Assembly: GCA_964484185.1 (NCBI GenBank) | Contig: CAZAEQ010000001.1 | Coordinates: forward strand, 204,473 to 268,472 | Length of the DNA stretch: 64,000 nucleotides | Direction: 5' to 3' | DNA from: F1-120-MAGs238 sp964484185 | GTDB lineage: Bacteria > Planctomycetota > Phycisphaerae > Phycisphaerales > UBA1924 | In this document: in pieces, positions 1-9,100 of the stretch | Layout of the letters: every line of letters begins with the position of its first letter | How positions within the stretch are numbered: position 1 is the stretch's first letter | The notes under the pieces: generated by a model | What the model was told of the DNA's origin: nothing | Database searches by the model: none | What the model saw: the letters and a program-made list of their open reading frames with translations, nothing else | Made by a program: the position numbers and the translations under genes

Positions 1-306
1 GCAGGCGATTGATGTCAATGCGCCGCAAGCTCCGCTGTAAACTGCAATCACGCTGTCGTAGCTTGCGCCACAGCAGGACACGGTCACGCTGTCAGCGGAC
101 GTGACGGTGATGGAATACCAGATATCGTTCGAGCCTGCGCCGCAGGGTGCAGCGGGGCCGTCATTGGTGCAGAGTGTGGTGTCAAACGCGGTGATTGATC
201 CATTGAGCACTGCAATCGCTCCGGAACAATCATCATTCACCTGTGCTTGTGCCGCAGCGCCAAACGCGAGGCCGGCAACCGCCGTCAAAGTTCTAATTTT
301 CAACAT
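1..306 (-). CDS. Secreted repeat protein, 3' part outside window (paralogue of next gene)
   Basis: The frame is open from the ATG at 306 to the window edge (102 codons), so the C-terminus is missing. The N-terminus is a signal peptide ending near AQAQ. It is followed by a V-N-D-D-C start, FDTT, NDIWYS and SYDSV motifs that match the first repeat of the neighbouring 573-residue protein. The ATG follows GGGAG with a short spacer, and the sequence upstream is near-identical to the leader of that gene, which points to tandem duplication. A GC-dockerin tail is expected by analogy but cannot be seen. Function is unknown; the protein is likely exported. Confidence 0.8.
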   Translation of the reverse strand, partial: MLKIRTLTAVAGLAFGAAAQAQVNDDCSGAIAVLNGSITAFDTTLCTNDGPAAPCGAGSNDIWYSITVTSADSVTVSCCGASYDSVIAVYSGACGALTSIAC

Positions 307-532
307 GATTTCTCCCTTTTTATGAGAGCACGATCACCCACGAACGCTTCGAGGGACAATCTCGCCTCACGACCAATATTATTTGACCAGAAACGCCGGA
401 CGATGTCAAGGCGATATTCGCCGAAAATGTCACATGACGTCGGTCAGATAACCCCACTCCCACCCAACGAGAGACGAAAACATGTGAAGATGTGAGGATA
501 ATTGCTTGTACAACCAGGCCATGCATGGAGCC

Positions 533-571
533 AAAAAAGAAGCGGGCAGGCTCAACAAGTTGAACCTGCCC
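533..571 (-). terminator. Rho-independent terminator
   Basis: A 13-bp nearly perfect inverted repeat (544-556 with 559-571) is followed on the minus strand by a short spacer and six T (533-538). It lies just downstream of the minus-strand gene ending at 600 and separates it from its paralogue. Confidence 0.75.
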
Positions 572-599
572 ACTTTGTTTTTACAACATCAATCAGCGA

Positions 600-2321
600 T
601 CAGCAGCCTGCGGCGAACGCATCGACGAAGTCGAGGTAATCGAAGAAGTCGATCGAGCCGTCATTGTTGAAATCGGCCGATGGGTCGTTCGCAGAGAACG
701 CATCGACGAAGTCGAGGTAGTCAAAGAAGTCAACAGTCGAGTCGTTGTTGAAGTCAGCGGTGCAGGTCGGGACGAAGTTGACGTCCATGGTTCCGCTGCC
801 TGATTGGTCATTGAATCCGCCAAGCTGAATCAGGACCGTCTGACCAGCCGCGACCGGTGCGTTGATGGTTGACCGGAGGCCGCAAGCATCGTCATTGCAT
901 GCCAGCACTGCGCCGCCGCAGGAGTCCGCGTAGGCAGTCAGTTCGGTGTCAAAGCTCGCCCCAGCGCAAGTCGTAACGGAGAGTGTTCCCGCGCTGGCGG
1001 AAGTGAACGAGTACCAGATGTCGTGGCCAAGATTGAAGCCGCAATTCGTAGGGCCATCGGTGCTTGCACAGGTGGTATTGAATGAAGTGCTTGAGCCGGA
1101 TGTGACGGCGATCGGAGTCGCGCACGCATCGTTGCTGAGTCCGGCCTGGGTAACACTCAAAGTACCGGCTCCTGAAGCGCCAAAGTAACCGGAAACCTGG
1201 ATAAGGACGGTCTGGCCAGAGGAAACGCCCGCAAAACTGGCGTTCGACTGAAGGCCGCAAGCGTCATCGTTGCAGGCCAGAACAGCGCCGCCACAGCCGT
1301 CATAAATCGTGACGACCGTGTCAAACGAGGAACCGCATGTTGAGGCTGAGATTGTTCCGTCGCCGCACGCGGTGTAAGAGTACCAGATGTCTTTGGCATT
1401 ATTGAAGCCACAATTCTCAGGGCCATCGGTGGTTGCATTGATGGTATTGAATGCGGTAGGTGTTCCGTTCGAGACCGCGATCGCCTGAGCGCAGTTGTCG
1501 TTGTTGGGCGCGCCACTGGCAGTGAAGTTCACAGCGAGCGAGCCGGTTCCCGATTGAAGGTTGTAGCCGCCGACCTGGATCACGACGGTCTGCCCGGATG
1601 CGATGGGGCCGGAGACTGTGGACTGCAATCCGCAGTCATCGTCATTGCAAGCAATCTCGGCGCCGGCGCAGTTGTCTGCATACATCGACAAAGCTGTATC
1701 GAAGCTCGAGCCGCACAGGGAAGCAGTAAGCGTGCCTGCGCTGGGGGCGGTGAACGAGTACCAGAGGTTGTTGCCGGCATTAAATACACAGGAAGGAAGT
1801 GAGCCGTCGGTGGTGGTGCCACGGGTGTCGAATGCAGTGACCGAACCGTTGCCCACAGCAATCGCGCCAGCGCAGGCATCGTTCACCTGGGGAGCGAGGT
1901 CGAGAACAAGTGTCCCGGTGCCCCGTTGACCGCCAAAGCCTGCAACGCGGATCAGGACAACATCGCCGAAACTGACGAAGGCTGATGTGCTTGAGGACAA
2001 GCCAGTGCAGGCGTCGTCGTTGCAGCTCAGTTCTGTGCCGCCGCATCCGCCGGAGATCAGAGAGACCACCGTGTCATAGCCTGCGCCACAGGTTGAGGCT
2101 GTGAGGATACCTGTCGCGGTTACTGTGTAGGAATACCAGATGTCATTCTGACCAGCGCCACAGCTCGATGAGCCGTCGTTGGTCGAAAGTGTGGTATCAA
2201 ATGGAGTCGACGAGCCTGCGGTGATCGCGATTGCGCCCGCACATGGATCGTTAACTTGAGCCATCGCTGCCGAAGCGAACGCGAGACCAGCTGCTGCCGA
2301 CAAAATCTTTGAGTTCAACAT
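600..2321 (-). CDS. Secreted four-repeat protein with GC-type dockerin C-terminus
   Basis: A 573-residue exported protein. Residues 1-21 form a signal peptide (AxA-type end, AMAQ). Four repeats of about 125 residues follow (roughly 24-146, 147-270, 271-395, 396-518). Each carries a (N)DxCxxAI start, an FDT...TDG segment, a D(I/L)WYS(Y/F) motif, a C-x-CNDD motif and a SGQTVLIQV-like strand, the pattern of a beta-sandwich repeat. Residues 520-573 are two EF-hand-like DFNxD...DFFDYLDFVDAF units ending in Gly-Cys. Dockerin-like domains of this kind occur in Phycisphaerae surface proteins; their docking partner is not known to me. The start is supported by GGGAG upstream. An extracellular structural or adhesive role is inferred only. 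Confidence 0.85.
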   Translation of the reverse strand: MLNSKILSAAAGLAFASAAMAQVNDPCAGAIAITAGSSTPFDTTLSTNDGSSSCGAGQNDIWYSYTVTATGILTASTCGAGYDTVVSLISGGCGGTELSCNDDACTGLSSSTSAFVSFGDVVLIRVAGFGGQRGTGTLVLDLAPQVNDACAGAIAVGNGSVTAFDTRGTTTDGSLPSCVFNAGNNLWYSFTAPSAGTLTASLCGSSFDTALSMYADNCAGAEIACNDDDCGLQSTVSGPIASGQTVVIQVGGYNLQSGTGSLAVNFTASGAPNNDNCAQAIAVSNGTPTAFNTINATTDGPENCGFNNAKDIWYSYTACGDGTISASTCGSSFDTVVTIYDGCGGAVLACNDDACGLQSNASFAGVSSGQTVLIQVSGYFGASGAGTLSVTQAGLSNDACATPIAVTSGSSTSFNTTCASTDGPTNCGFNLGHDIWYSFTSASAGTLSVTTCAGASFDTELTAYADSCGGAVLACNDDACGLRSTINAPVAAGQTVLIQLGGFNDQSGSGTMDVNFVPTCTADFNNDSTVDFFDYLDFVDAFSANDPSADFNNDGSIDFFDYLDFVDAFAAGC

Positions 2322-3006
2322 GATTTCTCCCTATTTCTTGAAAGCACGATTGCCCCGCGAACAACTCGAAGGAACAGCCCGCCTCACGAAAGTCGTGGGC
2401 ATTGAATCAGACTGGGAGGTGTGTGTCAATATTTATTTATCATGATTTCGATGGTTTAGTGCAACCGCATGGAGGATATTGGAATTCGTGGACCAGGTTC
2501 GGTCCAGACAACACACTTCGTGGATTGCCCAGATTACCAGCAATTTGGAGTGAATCCAAACTGTTATGCAAAGCCAGTGATGATGGAGATGCTGGCGGCT
2601 GCACCGGAGAAGGACAAAGAGCAATTTCGCGGGAAGATCTGAAATGAACGGTGTTTGTAAGCTAATGACGTAAGAATCTGCAAACTAGGCAGAAATTTTT
2701 GCAAAAGCGCACGAAATTGTGGTCCTATAACGCGAATCCGCGAAGCGCAACCCTCCGGTACATCAAAGGACGCGGAAGGTACAGAGGGAAAGCAGTGCAC
2801 GTGCCTTTGGCGGTAGGAACGATTACTTTCAAAGAGAAGCGGACGCCGCGGAAACAGCGGAAATTGGAATTGCCAGAACATCGAGTCACACTTCTGCGTC
2901 AAGGGCTTTGAACGGGGAAACGCAATTCTGATGGGCTCATTGAGCTAGGTCTGTGTACAGGTGGTACTCCGCCATAAACTCCCGCCCTATTAACAGGAGT
3001 TCCGCG
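2322..3006. other. Long intergenic region
   Basis: 685 bases between a minus-strand and a plus-strand gene, more AT-rich than the flanks. The right part of the leader next to 2321 is shared with the paralogue at 306. Apart from one weak small ORF (2469-2642) I see no RNA gene, terminator or repeat. Confidence 0.5.
2469..2642 (+). CDS. Possible 57-residue hypothetical peptide
   Basis: An ATG-initiated frame of 57 codons, preceded by an in-frame TAG three codons earlier. The product starts MEDIGIRGPG and ends KEQFRGKI with a balanced composition. There is no convincing ribosome binding site and no family I recognise. It may be chance or a gene remnant. Confidence 0.18.
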   Translation: MEDIGIRGPGSVQTTHFVDCPDYQQFGVNPNCYAKPVMMEMLAAAPEKDKEQFRGKI

Positions 3007-4083
3007 TTGTTCGTTCTTCGCCAGGCCAAATCCAACGACCTTGATGATCTGCACTCACTCGCCAAGCAGACTTTCTTTATTAACCTGCCGCCGGACCGCG
3101 AGATTATTGCGGGAAAGATCGAACAGAGCGAACGCAGCTTCCAATCGCTGGCATCGAAGAAGAAGGCAGTAAAGCGTGCGACTGGTTCGCTTGGCTCGGG
3201 GATCAGAGCAGTCACCGGCAGTTCGGACCTTTTCCTGCTTGTGCTCGAAGACAGTGATGGAGGCGGGATCATCGGAACCAGCCAGGTCATTGCGCGCATG
3301 GGTGGCAAGGGTGAACCGCGAGTTTTTCTGAAACTTGAGAACATGACGCGTGAGAGCAAGAGCTTGAAGCTCAAGTGGACGCATCAGATGGCGAATCTTC
3401 AGACTGATGAATCGGGGCCGACTGAAATTGGCGGCCTGATTCTGAATCACGCATTTCGCGGCCACAAACTACGCCTCGGTCGCTTTCTGTCGTTCGCGCG
3501 ATTTCATTTGATCGGGCTGTATCGCAATCGCTTCGCATCGAGAGTTGTGGCTGAAATGCTCGGGCCGATTGATCGCAATGGGTACAACCCGTTCTTTGAG
3601 AAGTTCACGCGTCACTTCATTCCGCGCTCGTTTCCTGAGGTGTACAAGTTCAGTCAGCAGAGCAAGGAGTTTGTGACGGGGTTGATGCCGCCGGACTGGA
3701 TGGATCTGTCCGTCATGGATCCGGAAGTGACGAGCAGTGCGGGAGCGGTGGGGCCAGACACGATTCCAGCGCGGAAGATGCTCGAGCGGCTTGGATTTCA
3801 GAACAACGACCGCATTGATCCGCTGGATGGTGGGCCGCATTTAGAGGCGAAGACCGATGCGATCACGCTGGTGAAGGCGAGTCGCCAATTGACGGCGATT
3901 TCGGGCGGCGCGAAAAAGACCAAAGATCTCAACATCATCGCCAGCGTGCTGGATGCCAATGGGAATTTTCGAGCGGTGCAATCGAGCGGGACGATTACAG
4001 GCTCAAAAGCGGCGATTACTTCTGAGGCTCTCAAGGCTCTGGGCCAACTTAAGGGTTCGCTGGGTGCAACCGCAATCACATGA
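3007..4083 (+). CDS. Arginine N-succinyltransferase (AstA) family protein
   Basis: A 358-residue protein in the AstA family (AstA is about 340 residues). The N-terminal pattern VLRQAKSNDLDDL, LPPDRE and KIEQSERSF matches the family opening. The C-terminal part, with PARKMLERLGF followed by GGPHLEA, matches the AstA signature around its MLExxGF...GPxLEA segment. AstA transfers succinate from succinyl-CoA to arginine in the first step of the arginine succinyltransferase pathway. The start is the TTG at 3007, because AGGAG lies 7 bases upstream; the ATG 54 bases earlier would add unrelated residues. No astB, astC, astD or astE is nearby, so the real substrate may differ. Confidence 0.75.
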   Translation: MFVLRQAKSNDLDDLHSLAKQTFFINLPPDREIIAGKIEQSERSFQSLASKKKAVKRATGSLGSGIRAVTGSSDLFLLVLEDSDGGGIIGTSQVIARMGGKGEPRVFLKLENMTRESKSLKLKWTHQMANLQTDESGPTEIGGLILNHAFRGHKLRLGRFLSFARFHLIGLYRNRFASRVVAEMLGPIDRNGYNPFFEKFTRHFIPRSFPEVYKFSQQSKEFVTGLMPPDWMDLSVMDPEVTSSAGAVGPDTIPARKMLERLGFQNNDRIDPLDGGPHLEAKTDAITLVKASRQLTAISGGAKKTKDLNIIASVLDANGNFRAVQSSGTITGSKAAITSEALKALGQLKGSLGATAIT

Positions 4084-4125
4084 CATTCAAGATCGGCACG
4101 TTTAGATAAAAAAACACTAAATAAT

Positions 4126-6159
4126 CTATTGTCCAATTGTCAGGCAATCTAATCCAAAATAAGTCTGTGGCTTTGAAGAGTCTTTGTTTGCTCCGGTCAG
4201 TTCAACGCGGATGATGAAGTTGCCGAGCAGTGGGGTGTGTTCGCCTAGGTCGATGTCAGCGGGGATGACTTTGCCCTTTTCGCCGCTGTAAAGGTCGATG
4301 TTGGTCGCGGCGACCTTGCCGTTCACGGATATTGAGACTGTTCCGTAATCCCAGCTCCTGGTCAAATGCAATTTCAGTTTGCGCGGGGTTTCGCCGGGAG
4401 AGGGAACTGTTAATTCAACAAAGTCGCCGACCTTTTTGCCTTTGACCCACAGGTGCGTTTCCTGACTCCATTTGCCATCTGCGTATCCGGTCATGTCTTG
4501 CGGCTCAGCGATTGTGCCGTCGGACTTGGCGCTGATTGCGGCGGTTTCGCATTCAATTGCGCCGGGGATAGAAAACACCTGAATCTGCGGCAGGCGCTGC
4601 ATGGCAAGTTCGGGCTTGGACTGGTGATTTACAAGTGCACCGGCCATGGCGTAGAAGAATGTGGTTGCGGAGTAACTTACTTCGGTCTGTGCCCAGTGCC
4701 AGACTTCCATGTCAAACTTCAGACTCTTGGTGAATGGGATGGTGTCGAGAGCACGCTGGCGAGAGAGAGTGGTGAAGCCGCGGTTGCTTGAGCCGCCGTT
4801 TGGGTTGAATCCATCGCAGCGCATCTGAGCATTAAACGGTGTGGCAAACGGTCTGGGATCGCACCAGCCGTATCCGTAGTAGTCTTCGGTGCCCGTTCCA
4901 AAGTGAGATGGGAATGACTCTCCATCGACATAGATGTGTTCATCGCCTTCGCCCCACCAGGCCTTTACGGGGTTGAAGACGGTGAGGATGTCGCCGACTA
5001 AGACGCCTTTGCCATCGACGCTTACGTAATTGAAATCCTCAGTGCCAGCGGCCTTCTTTGTGTGGATCGAAGGCGCATAGTTCCAAGTTGCGTGAAAGCG
5101 CATGGTCTTGTCATCTGGTTCCCATTTACCTGAGGCCATGCGCAAGTCCACCGTTACAGTTTGATCGCTCTGATTGTCGATGAAAATGCGTCCGTTGCGG
5201 GAATATGGCATGACAAATCGAGAGAGCATCTCGCGGTCGGCGTTGTATTCGAGGTAGCGGGTACGAAACGGTTTGGTTTCCGGGCCGACTCCGAAGAAGT
5301 CACCAACAGGCACCCAGACAGTTTTCTCGTAATCAAAGTCCATGCGGATGATGACCTGTCGAAGCGCCTTGGCCATGTCGGGCGCATCGAGCTTGAGAAG
5401 GAATGCTGTAATGGCGTTGCTTCCAATCGCGCCGCCGACTTGATGGCGCTCACCCGGGGCCAAGGTTGCGCTGGCGGCACCAACTTTGAGCGGAGGACGC
5501 GGCGGATCGGCAACTCGTTTACCGGCCTCAATCAGAATCGGCGCGGCGGCTTTGAGCACGGTTTTTGAAAGTGATTGAACCAATGTGCCTTGGGTATAGG
5601 TACGGTAGTTGACTTGATAGTACAGATTGTCGTTTGCATCGGTTGTGATGAGGCATGCTTGCGCGTAGGGAATGGGCATGTAGATGTTCCACCCGCGTGA
5701 ATGGGTGTCAGCCAGCGGGGGAGCGATGCTTCCTTTGCCGGACATGAGTTGTTCCATTGAACCTTCGATGACGGGCGTCACGCTGCCATCTATATAGATG
5801 CGAAGGGTGCCTTGCGGATTTGGGGTCCAGATTCGAACAATTGCGCCAGGGCCGATGCAGTCGGCGAGGACGTATTCTTTTCGCCTGGTGCCGCTGGCTG
5901 TGGCGACTTCCTGCACGCGGAGCATGTGGCCGCGGTCGTCGTTGGCGAACCAGGTTGCGGGATCAGATGGCGAGACACTTGCGCGGTCGTAACTGGAGTA
6001 CTGGCTGCAGGTGAAGGGATTTACCGGCAGTTTTGCGAGGGCGCGGTAATCGTTCATTTCTATGAGAAGGGTCTCAAGGGTCACGGGCCCGGCGAGCACC
6101 GTCGACGCGAGCAGACATGGTACGATCATGAGCAATCTGGCAAGATTGAAATAGAGCAT
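4126..6159 (-). CDS. DUF2961 / glycoside hydrolase family 172-type secreted protein
   Basis: A 677-residue protein with a signal peptide (residues 1-23, ending VLAGP). It carries the DUF2961 signature: an early FANDDRGHMLRVQE region, then WWGEGDEHIYVDGE and FGTGTEDYYGY. Family members include difructose-dianhydride and alpha-D-arabino- or fructofuranoside-cleaving enzymes (GH172). The Glu of GEGDE and the Glu of GTED are 21 residues apart, consistent with the catalytic Glu pair as I remember it. A beta-sandwich-like C-terminal region follows. It probably acts on exported glycans. The start lacks a clear ribosome binding site, and a second Met is 10 codons downstream. Convergent with the AstA-like gene. 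Confidence 0.8.
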   Translation of the reverse strand: MLYFNLARLLMIVPCLLASTVLAGPVTLETLLIEMNDYRALAKLPVNPFTCSQYSSYDRASVSPSDPATWFANDDRGHMLRVQEVATASGTRRKEYVLADCIGPGAIVRIWTPNPQGTLRIYIDGSVTPVIEGSMEQLMSGKGSIAPPLADTHSRGWNIYMPIPYAQACLITTDANDNLYYQVNYRTYTQGTLVQSLSKTVLKAAAPILIEAGKRVADPPRPPLKVGAASATLAPGERHQVGGAIGSNAITAFLLKLDAPDMAKALRQVIIRMDFDYEKTVWVPVGDFFGVGPETKPFRTRYLEYNADREMLSRFVMPYSRNGRIFIDNQSDQTVTVDLRMASGKWEPDDKTMRFHATWNYAPSIHTKKAAGTEDFNYVSVDGKGVLVGDILTVFNPVKAWWGEGDEHIYVDGESFPSHFGTGTEDYYGYGWCDPRPFATPFNAQMRCDGFNPNGGSSNRGFTTLSRQRALDTIPFTKSLKFDMEVWHWAQTEVSYSATTFFYAMAGALVNHQSKPELAMQRLPQIQVFSIPGAIECETAAISAKSDGTIAEPQDMTGYADGKWSQETHLWVKGKKVGDFVELTVPSPGETPRKLKLHLTRSWDYGTVSISVNGKVAATNIDLYSGEKGKVIPADIDLGEHTPLLGNFIIRVELTGANKDSSKPQTYFGLDCLTIGQ

Positions 6160-6223
6160 GGCAAGAGGATATAGCAGACACGCGGCAAAGAGTACTCAAG
6201 GTGAGTGAAAGTGAAGGGTTCGC

Positions 6224-7159
6224 ATGGGCTGGTGGTGGGCAGCTATCGGGTGTGGGGCACTGGTGATTGTCGCCGCGGTTGTAGTGGTTTTGATGCGACA
6301 TCGTCGTCGTCGCAATACGCTGGTTTCGATCGTCATGTTGAGTGAGACGCCGCGGGAGATCAGTGAGTCGATGGTGCGAGGCGCAGCGCGGCGGGCACTC
6401 GGGGGCAATGTTGAAGTTGTGAGTATGCCCACACCCGAGGAATTGGGAATTGTGGGTCTGGTAGTACATGCGGTCGAACATGGAACGTACTTCGTCATTT
6501 CATCGAAACGTCCATATGTGGATGATCCCGAGTTGGACTCTGCGATGTATGAGAACGAGCGGGCTCGCGAGGCATTTGCCAGACATAAAGCGTGGATTTC
6601 GGTTGATGCGACGGGCGGACTTCCGAAGAAGGACCGGATTGATTGTGTGATGAAGTGCGTTGCCCGGCTGACAGCAGAATTGCTGGACGACAGTTGTTCG
6701 ATGCTCTATGCGACAGCGACGGAGCGGGTGGCTCTCAATGGGCCGGGAATCGAGTCGACTTTGCGCGGAGAAGATCCTCTTTCGATTTTCGGAGACGATG
6801 AAGTGAACACTCCGATCATTCATGTGGACAAAAGTCTGATGGCGGTGAACAAGGCCATGGAAACGGCGCGGAAACGCTGGCCCGAGTTTGTTGAGGCATT
6901 TGCGCGGATAGGGCCTGAAGGAAATGCGTTGGTGAAGGGCAAGTTTTCTGAGGGCGAGGAATCGGAGTACATGTGGGTGAAGGCAGAAACGGCCAGTGCC
7001 CAAAGCGCGACAGGTGTACTGCTGAACTCGCCAGCGCATGTCAAGTCCATCAAAAAGGTGCACCAGGTGACGATCCAGTTTGAGGACATTGCGGACTGGG
7101 CGTATATGGAGAAAGGCGAGCAGAGGGGGATGTTTGTGGAGCGGATTTTACGCAGCTAA
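6224..7159 (+). CDS. Membrane-anchored DUF2314 domain protein
   Basis: A 311-residue protein. Residues 3-24 form one N-terminal membrane helix, followed by an Arg-rich HRRRR cytoplasmic-side segment. The middle part resembles soluble DUF-type alpha/beta proteins without a name I can give. About residues 205-311 match DUF2314: a KARKRWPEF-like opening, VKGKFSEGEESEYMWVK, a GVLLNSP segment and a final DWAYME...G. DUF2314 proteins are uncharacterised. The start is preceded by GAAGGG at suitable distance. It stands alone, divergent from the GH172-type gene. Confidence 0.65.
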   Translation: MGWWWAAIGCGALVIVAAVVVVLMRHRRRRNTLVSIVMLSETPREISESMVRGAARRALGGNVEVVSMPTPEELGIVGLVVHAVEHGTYFVISSKRPYVDDPELDSAMYENERAREAFARHKAWISVDATGGLPKKDRIDCVMKCVARLTAELLDDSCSMLYATATERVALNGPGIESTLRGEDPLSIFGDDEVNTPIIHVDKSLMAVNKAMETARKRWPEFVEAFARIGPEGNALVKGKFSEGEESEYMWVKAETASAQSATGVLLNSPAHVKSIKKVHQVTIQFEDIADWAYMEKGEQRGMFVERILRS

Positions 7160-7372
7160 GCGAACACACTAAAATATAGCTAACTGTTTTAGTTCTTTAT
7201 GCAAACAAAGCTCTCGCATGCTAAATATTTCTCATGAGAAACCTCTTGAGATACTCGATTGCGCGTTTGAAAGCTTATACGCTCTCTAGACGTTCCAAAT
7301 TGCCTGTCTTAGGCAGTTGTCACGATTGGGTAATGAGCCTGGTCGAGCAGAGCACTTCATAAGGAGAGAGAA

Positions 7373-9073
7373 ATGACGAGTTCAGGCAAGGCGGCGATCG
7401 CCGCGGCGTCGGCAATCTGCGCTGGCCAAGCGTTGGCTGGTATCACGTACCGCGTTGTCGCATTGAGCGGCGAGGGCGGTCAATATGGACCTGACCAGGG
7501 TTCATCGGTTTTTACTGCGCTCAACAGCGCGGCGTCAATAAATGACAACGGACAAGTTCTTTTCCGCGGCGATATGGGCGCTGGCGTAAATGGACTATGG
7601 CTGAACAGCGGCGGTGTGAACACGGTTCGCGCGATCGCCGGGGCTCCGATGCCTGGCGGCGGCACCTATGCAAGCAATTCAATCTTCAACAGCTACGGTC
7701 TGAACAACAACGGCAATATTGCCATGCGCCTAGGCGCAAGCACCGGGATTTTTGGCGACGACGGCTCGGGCATGGGCCGATTGGGCTACACCGGCGATGT
7801 GGCAATGGGAACTGGGGGCGCAACACACTCAAGTATCGCTTCGGGTATGCCGCTGATGAATGCAAGCGGGCAGATTGCTTATCTCGGCAGTCTCACGACT
7901 GGAACAGGCTCACCTCCAGTGATTACCACCGCTGGTATCGCCAATGGCGCTGGCCTGTGGGTCGGTGGGCCGGGAGTTGGAAACCAGTCGCTGGTGCTGC
8001 GTCAAAATGACAGCGTGCTTTCACTGGATGGCTCAGGAGCAGTGAGAGTCGGCGGTTTGACCAGCGGCAACCTTACGATGTCATTCAACAACAACGGAAA
8101 ATACGCGATTCAGACTGTGCTGCAAGGCACGGTCGTCACTGGTAACGGTGTCGGCGCAAACGCCAACTCGATTCTCACCAATCGCACGGGTAGCTTGTCA
8201 GCGTTGGCGCGGTCCAACGATGTTGCTCCTGACGCTGCGGGAGGCATGGGTGGCACCGATCTTTATCGCTCGTTCAGCGGCGGTGCGATCGGTTTGAACA
8301 ATCTCAATCACGTGGCATTCCAGGCGACATTGAAGAATGCGGCGGGAACGCAGACCAGCACCGGCGCGTTCTATACCGATACCGGCACCGGTACTTTGCG
8401 GGCAATTGCTCGTCAGGGAACTGCGTTGCCCACGATCACGTCGATGACAGGCGCGGCTCTGACAGAATTCAACGGCGTGACCTGGGGTGCCGCCTTTGAT
8501 CGTCCCGCGATCAACAACGTTGACAACATGGCGTTTATCACCACCGGCATGGGTAATACCGGCGCGACTAACAACACGGGCGCGATCATGACGTATGACA
8601 CCGCCGGCAATTTCCACAAGGTCGCCCGCTCGGGTGATGTTGCAGTCGTCGGTGGTGCGCCATTAGGCGGCGATGCGTTCTTCCTGTCATTCGGAAGCCT
8701 GGCGTTCAACGATGCGGGCCAGTTGGCGTTCGGCGTGAATCTCACCGGGGCTGGCGTCAGCGTTGGTCTTGGGAACGGGTCGGCACTCTTTGCCGCGGAT
8801 ACCGATGGAACGCTGTACATGCTTGCTCGCACCGGTGACAATTTCACTGTTGGAGCTGGCGATGTTCGAGTGGTTTCATCCATCAGCTCTATCGGCAACA
8901 GCGGCGGCGGAGATGGCCGCACCATGTCGCTGAATCAGAATGGATATATCTCGTTCGGTCTGGATTTCTCGAATGGAACATCCGGCGTATTTGTCGCCCA
9001 TGTTCCGGCACCAACAACAATTTCCGGGTTTGGTCTTGCAATGCTGATGGCGGCACGTCGTCGGCGTCGCTGA
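7373..9073 (+). CDS. Secreted NxxGxxA-repeat protein with PEP-CTERM-like tail
   Basis: A 566-residue exported protein. The signal peptide covers residues 1-22 (AGQALAG). At least eight repeats follow with the core (I/L/F)N-x-x-G-x-(I/V)-(A/L)-F, for example INDNGQVLFRG, LNNNGNIAM, MNASGQIAY, FNDAGQLAF and LNQNGYISF, the pattern of the NxxGxxA choice-of-anchor repeat family. The C-terminus is VPAPTTISGFG, a hydrophobic stretch and five Arg, a PEP-CTERM-like sorting signal normally handled by an exosortase (none in the window). AAGGAGAG precedes the ATG. The next gene starts 27 bases downstream and is probably co-transcribed. Confidence 0.82.
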   Translation: MTSSGKAAIAAASAICAGQALAGITYRVVALSGEGGQYGPDQGSSVFTALNSAASINDNGQVLFRGDMGAGVNGLWLNSGGVNTVRAIAGAPMPGGGTYASNSIFNSYGLNNNGNIAMRLGASTGIFGDDGSGMGRLGYTGDVAMGTGGATHSSIASGMPLMNASGQIAYLGSLTTGTGSPPVITTAGIANGAGLWVGGPGVGNQSLVLRQNDSVLSLDGSGAVRVGGLTSGNLTMSFNNNGKYAIQTVLQGTVVTGNGVGANANSILTNRTGSLSALARSNDVAPDAAGGMGGTDLYRSFSGGAIGLNNLNHVAFQATLKNAAGTQTSTGAFYTDTGTGTLRAIARQGTALPTITSMTGAALTEFNGVTWGAAFDRPAINNVDNMAFITTGMGNTGATNNTGAIMTYDTAGNFHKVARSGDVAVVGGAPLGGDAFFLSFGSLAFNDAGQLAFGVNLTGAGVSVGLGNGSALFAADTDGTLYMLARTGDNFTVGAGDVRVVSSISSIGNSGGGDGRTMSLNQNGYISFGLDFSNGTSGVFVAHVPAPTTISGFGLAMLMAARRRRR

Positions 9074-9100
9074 AAAACGATCTCTTGAAAGGAAGAAATT

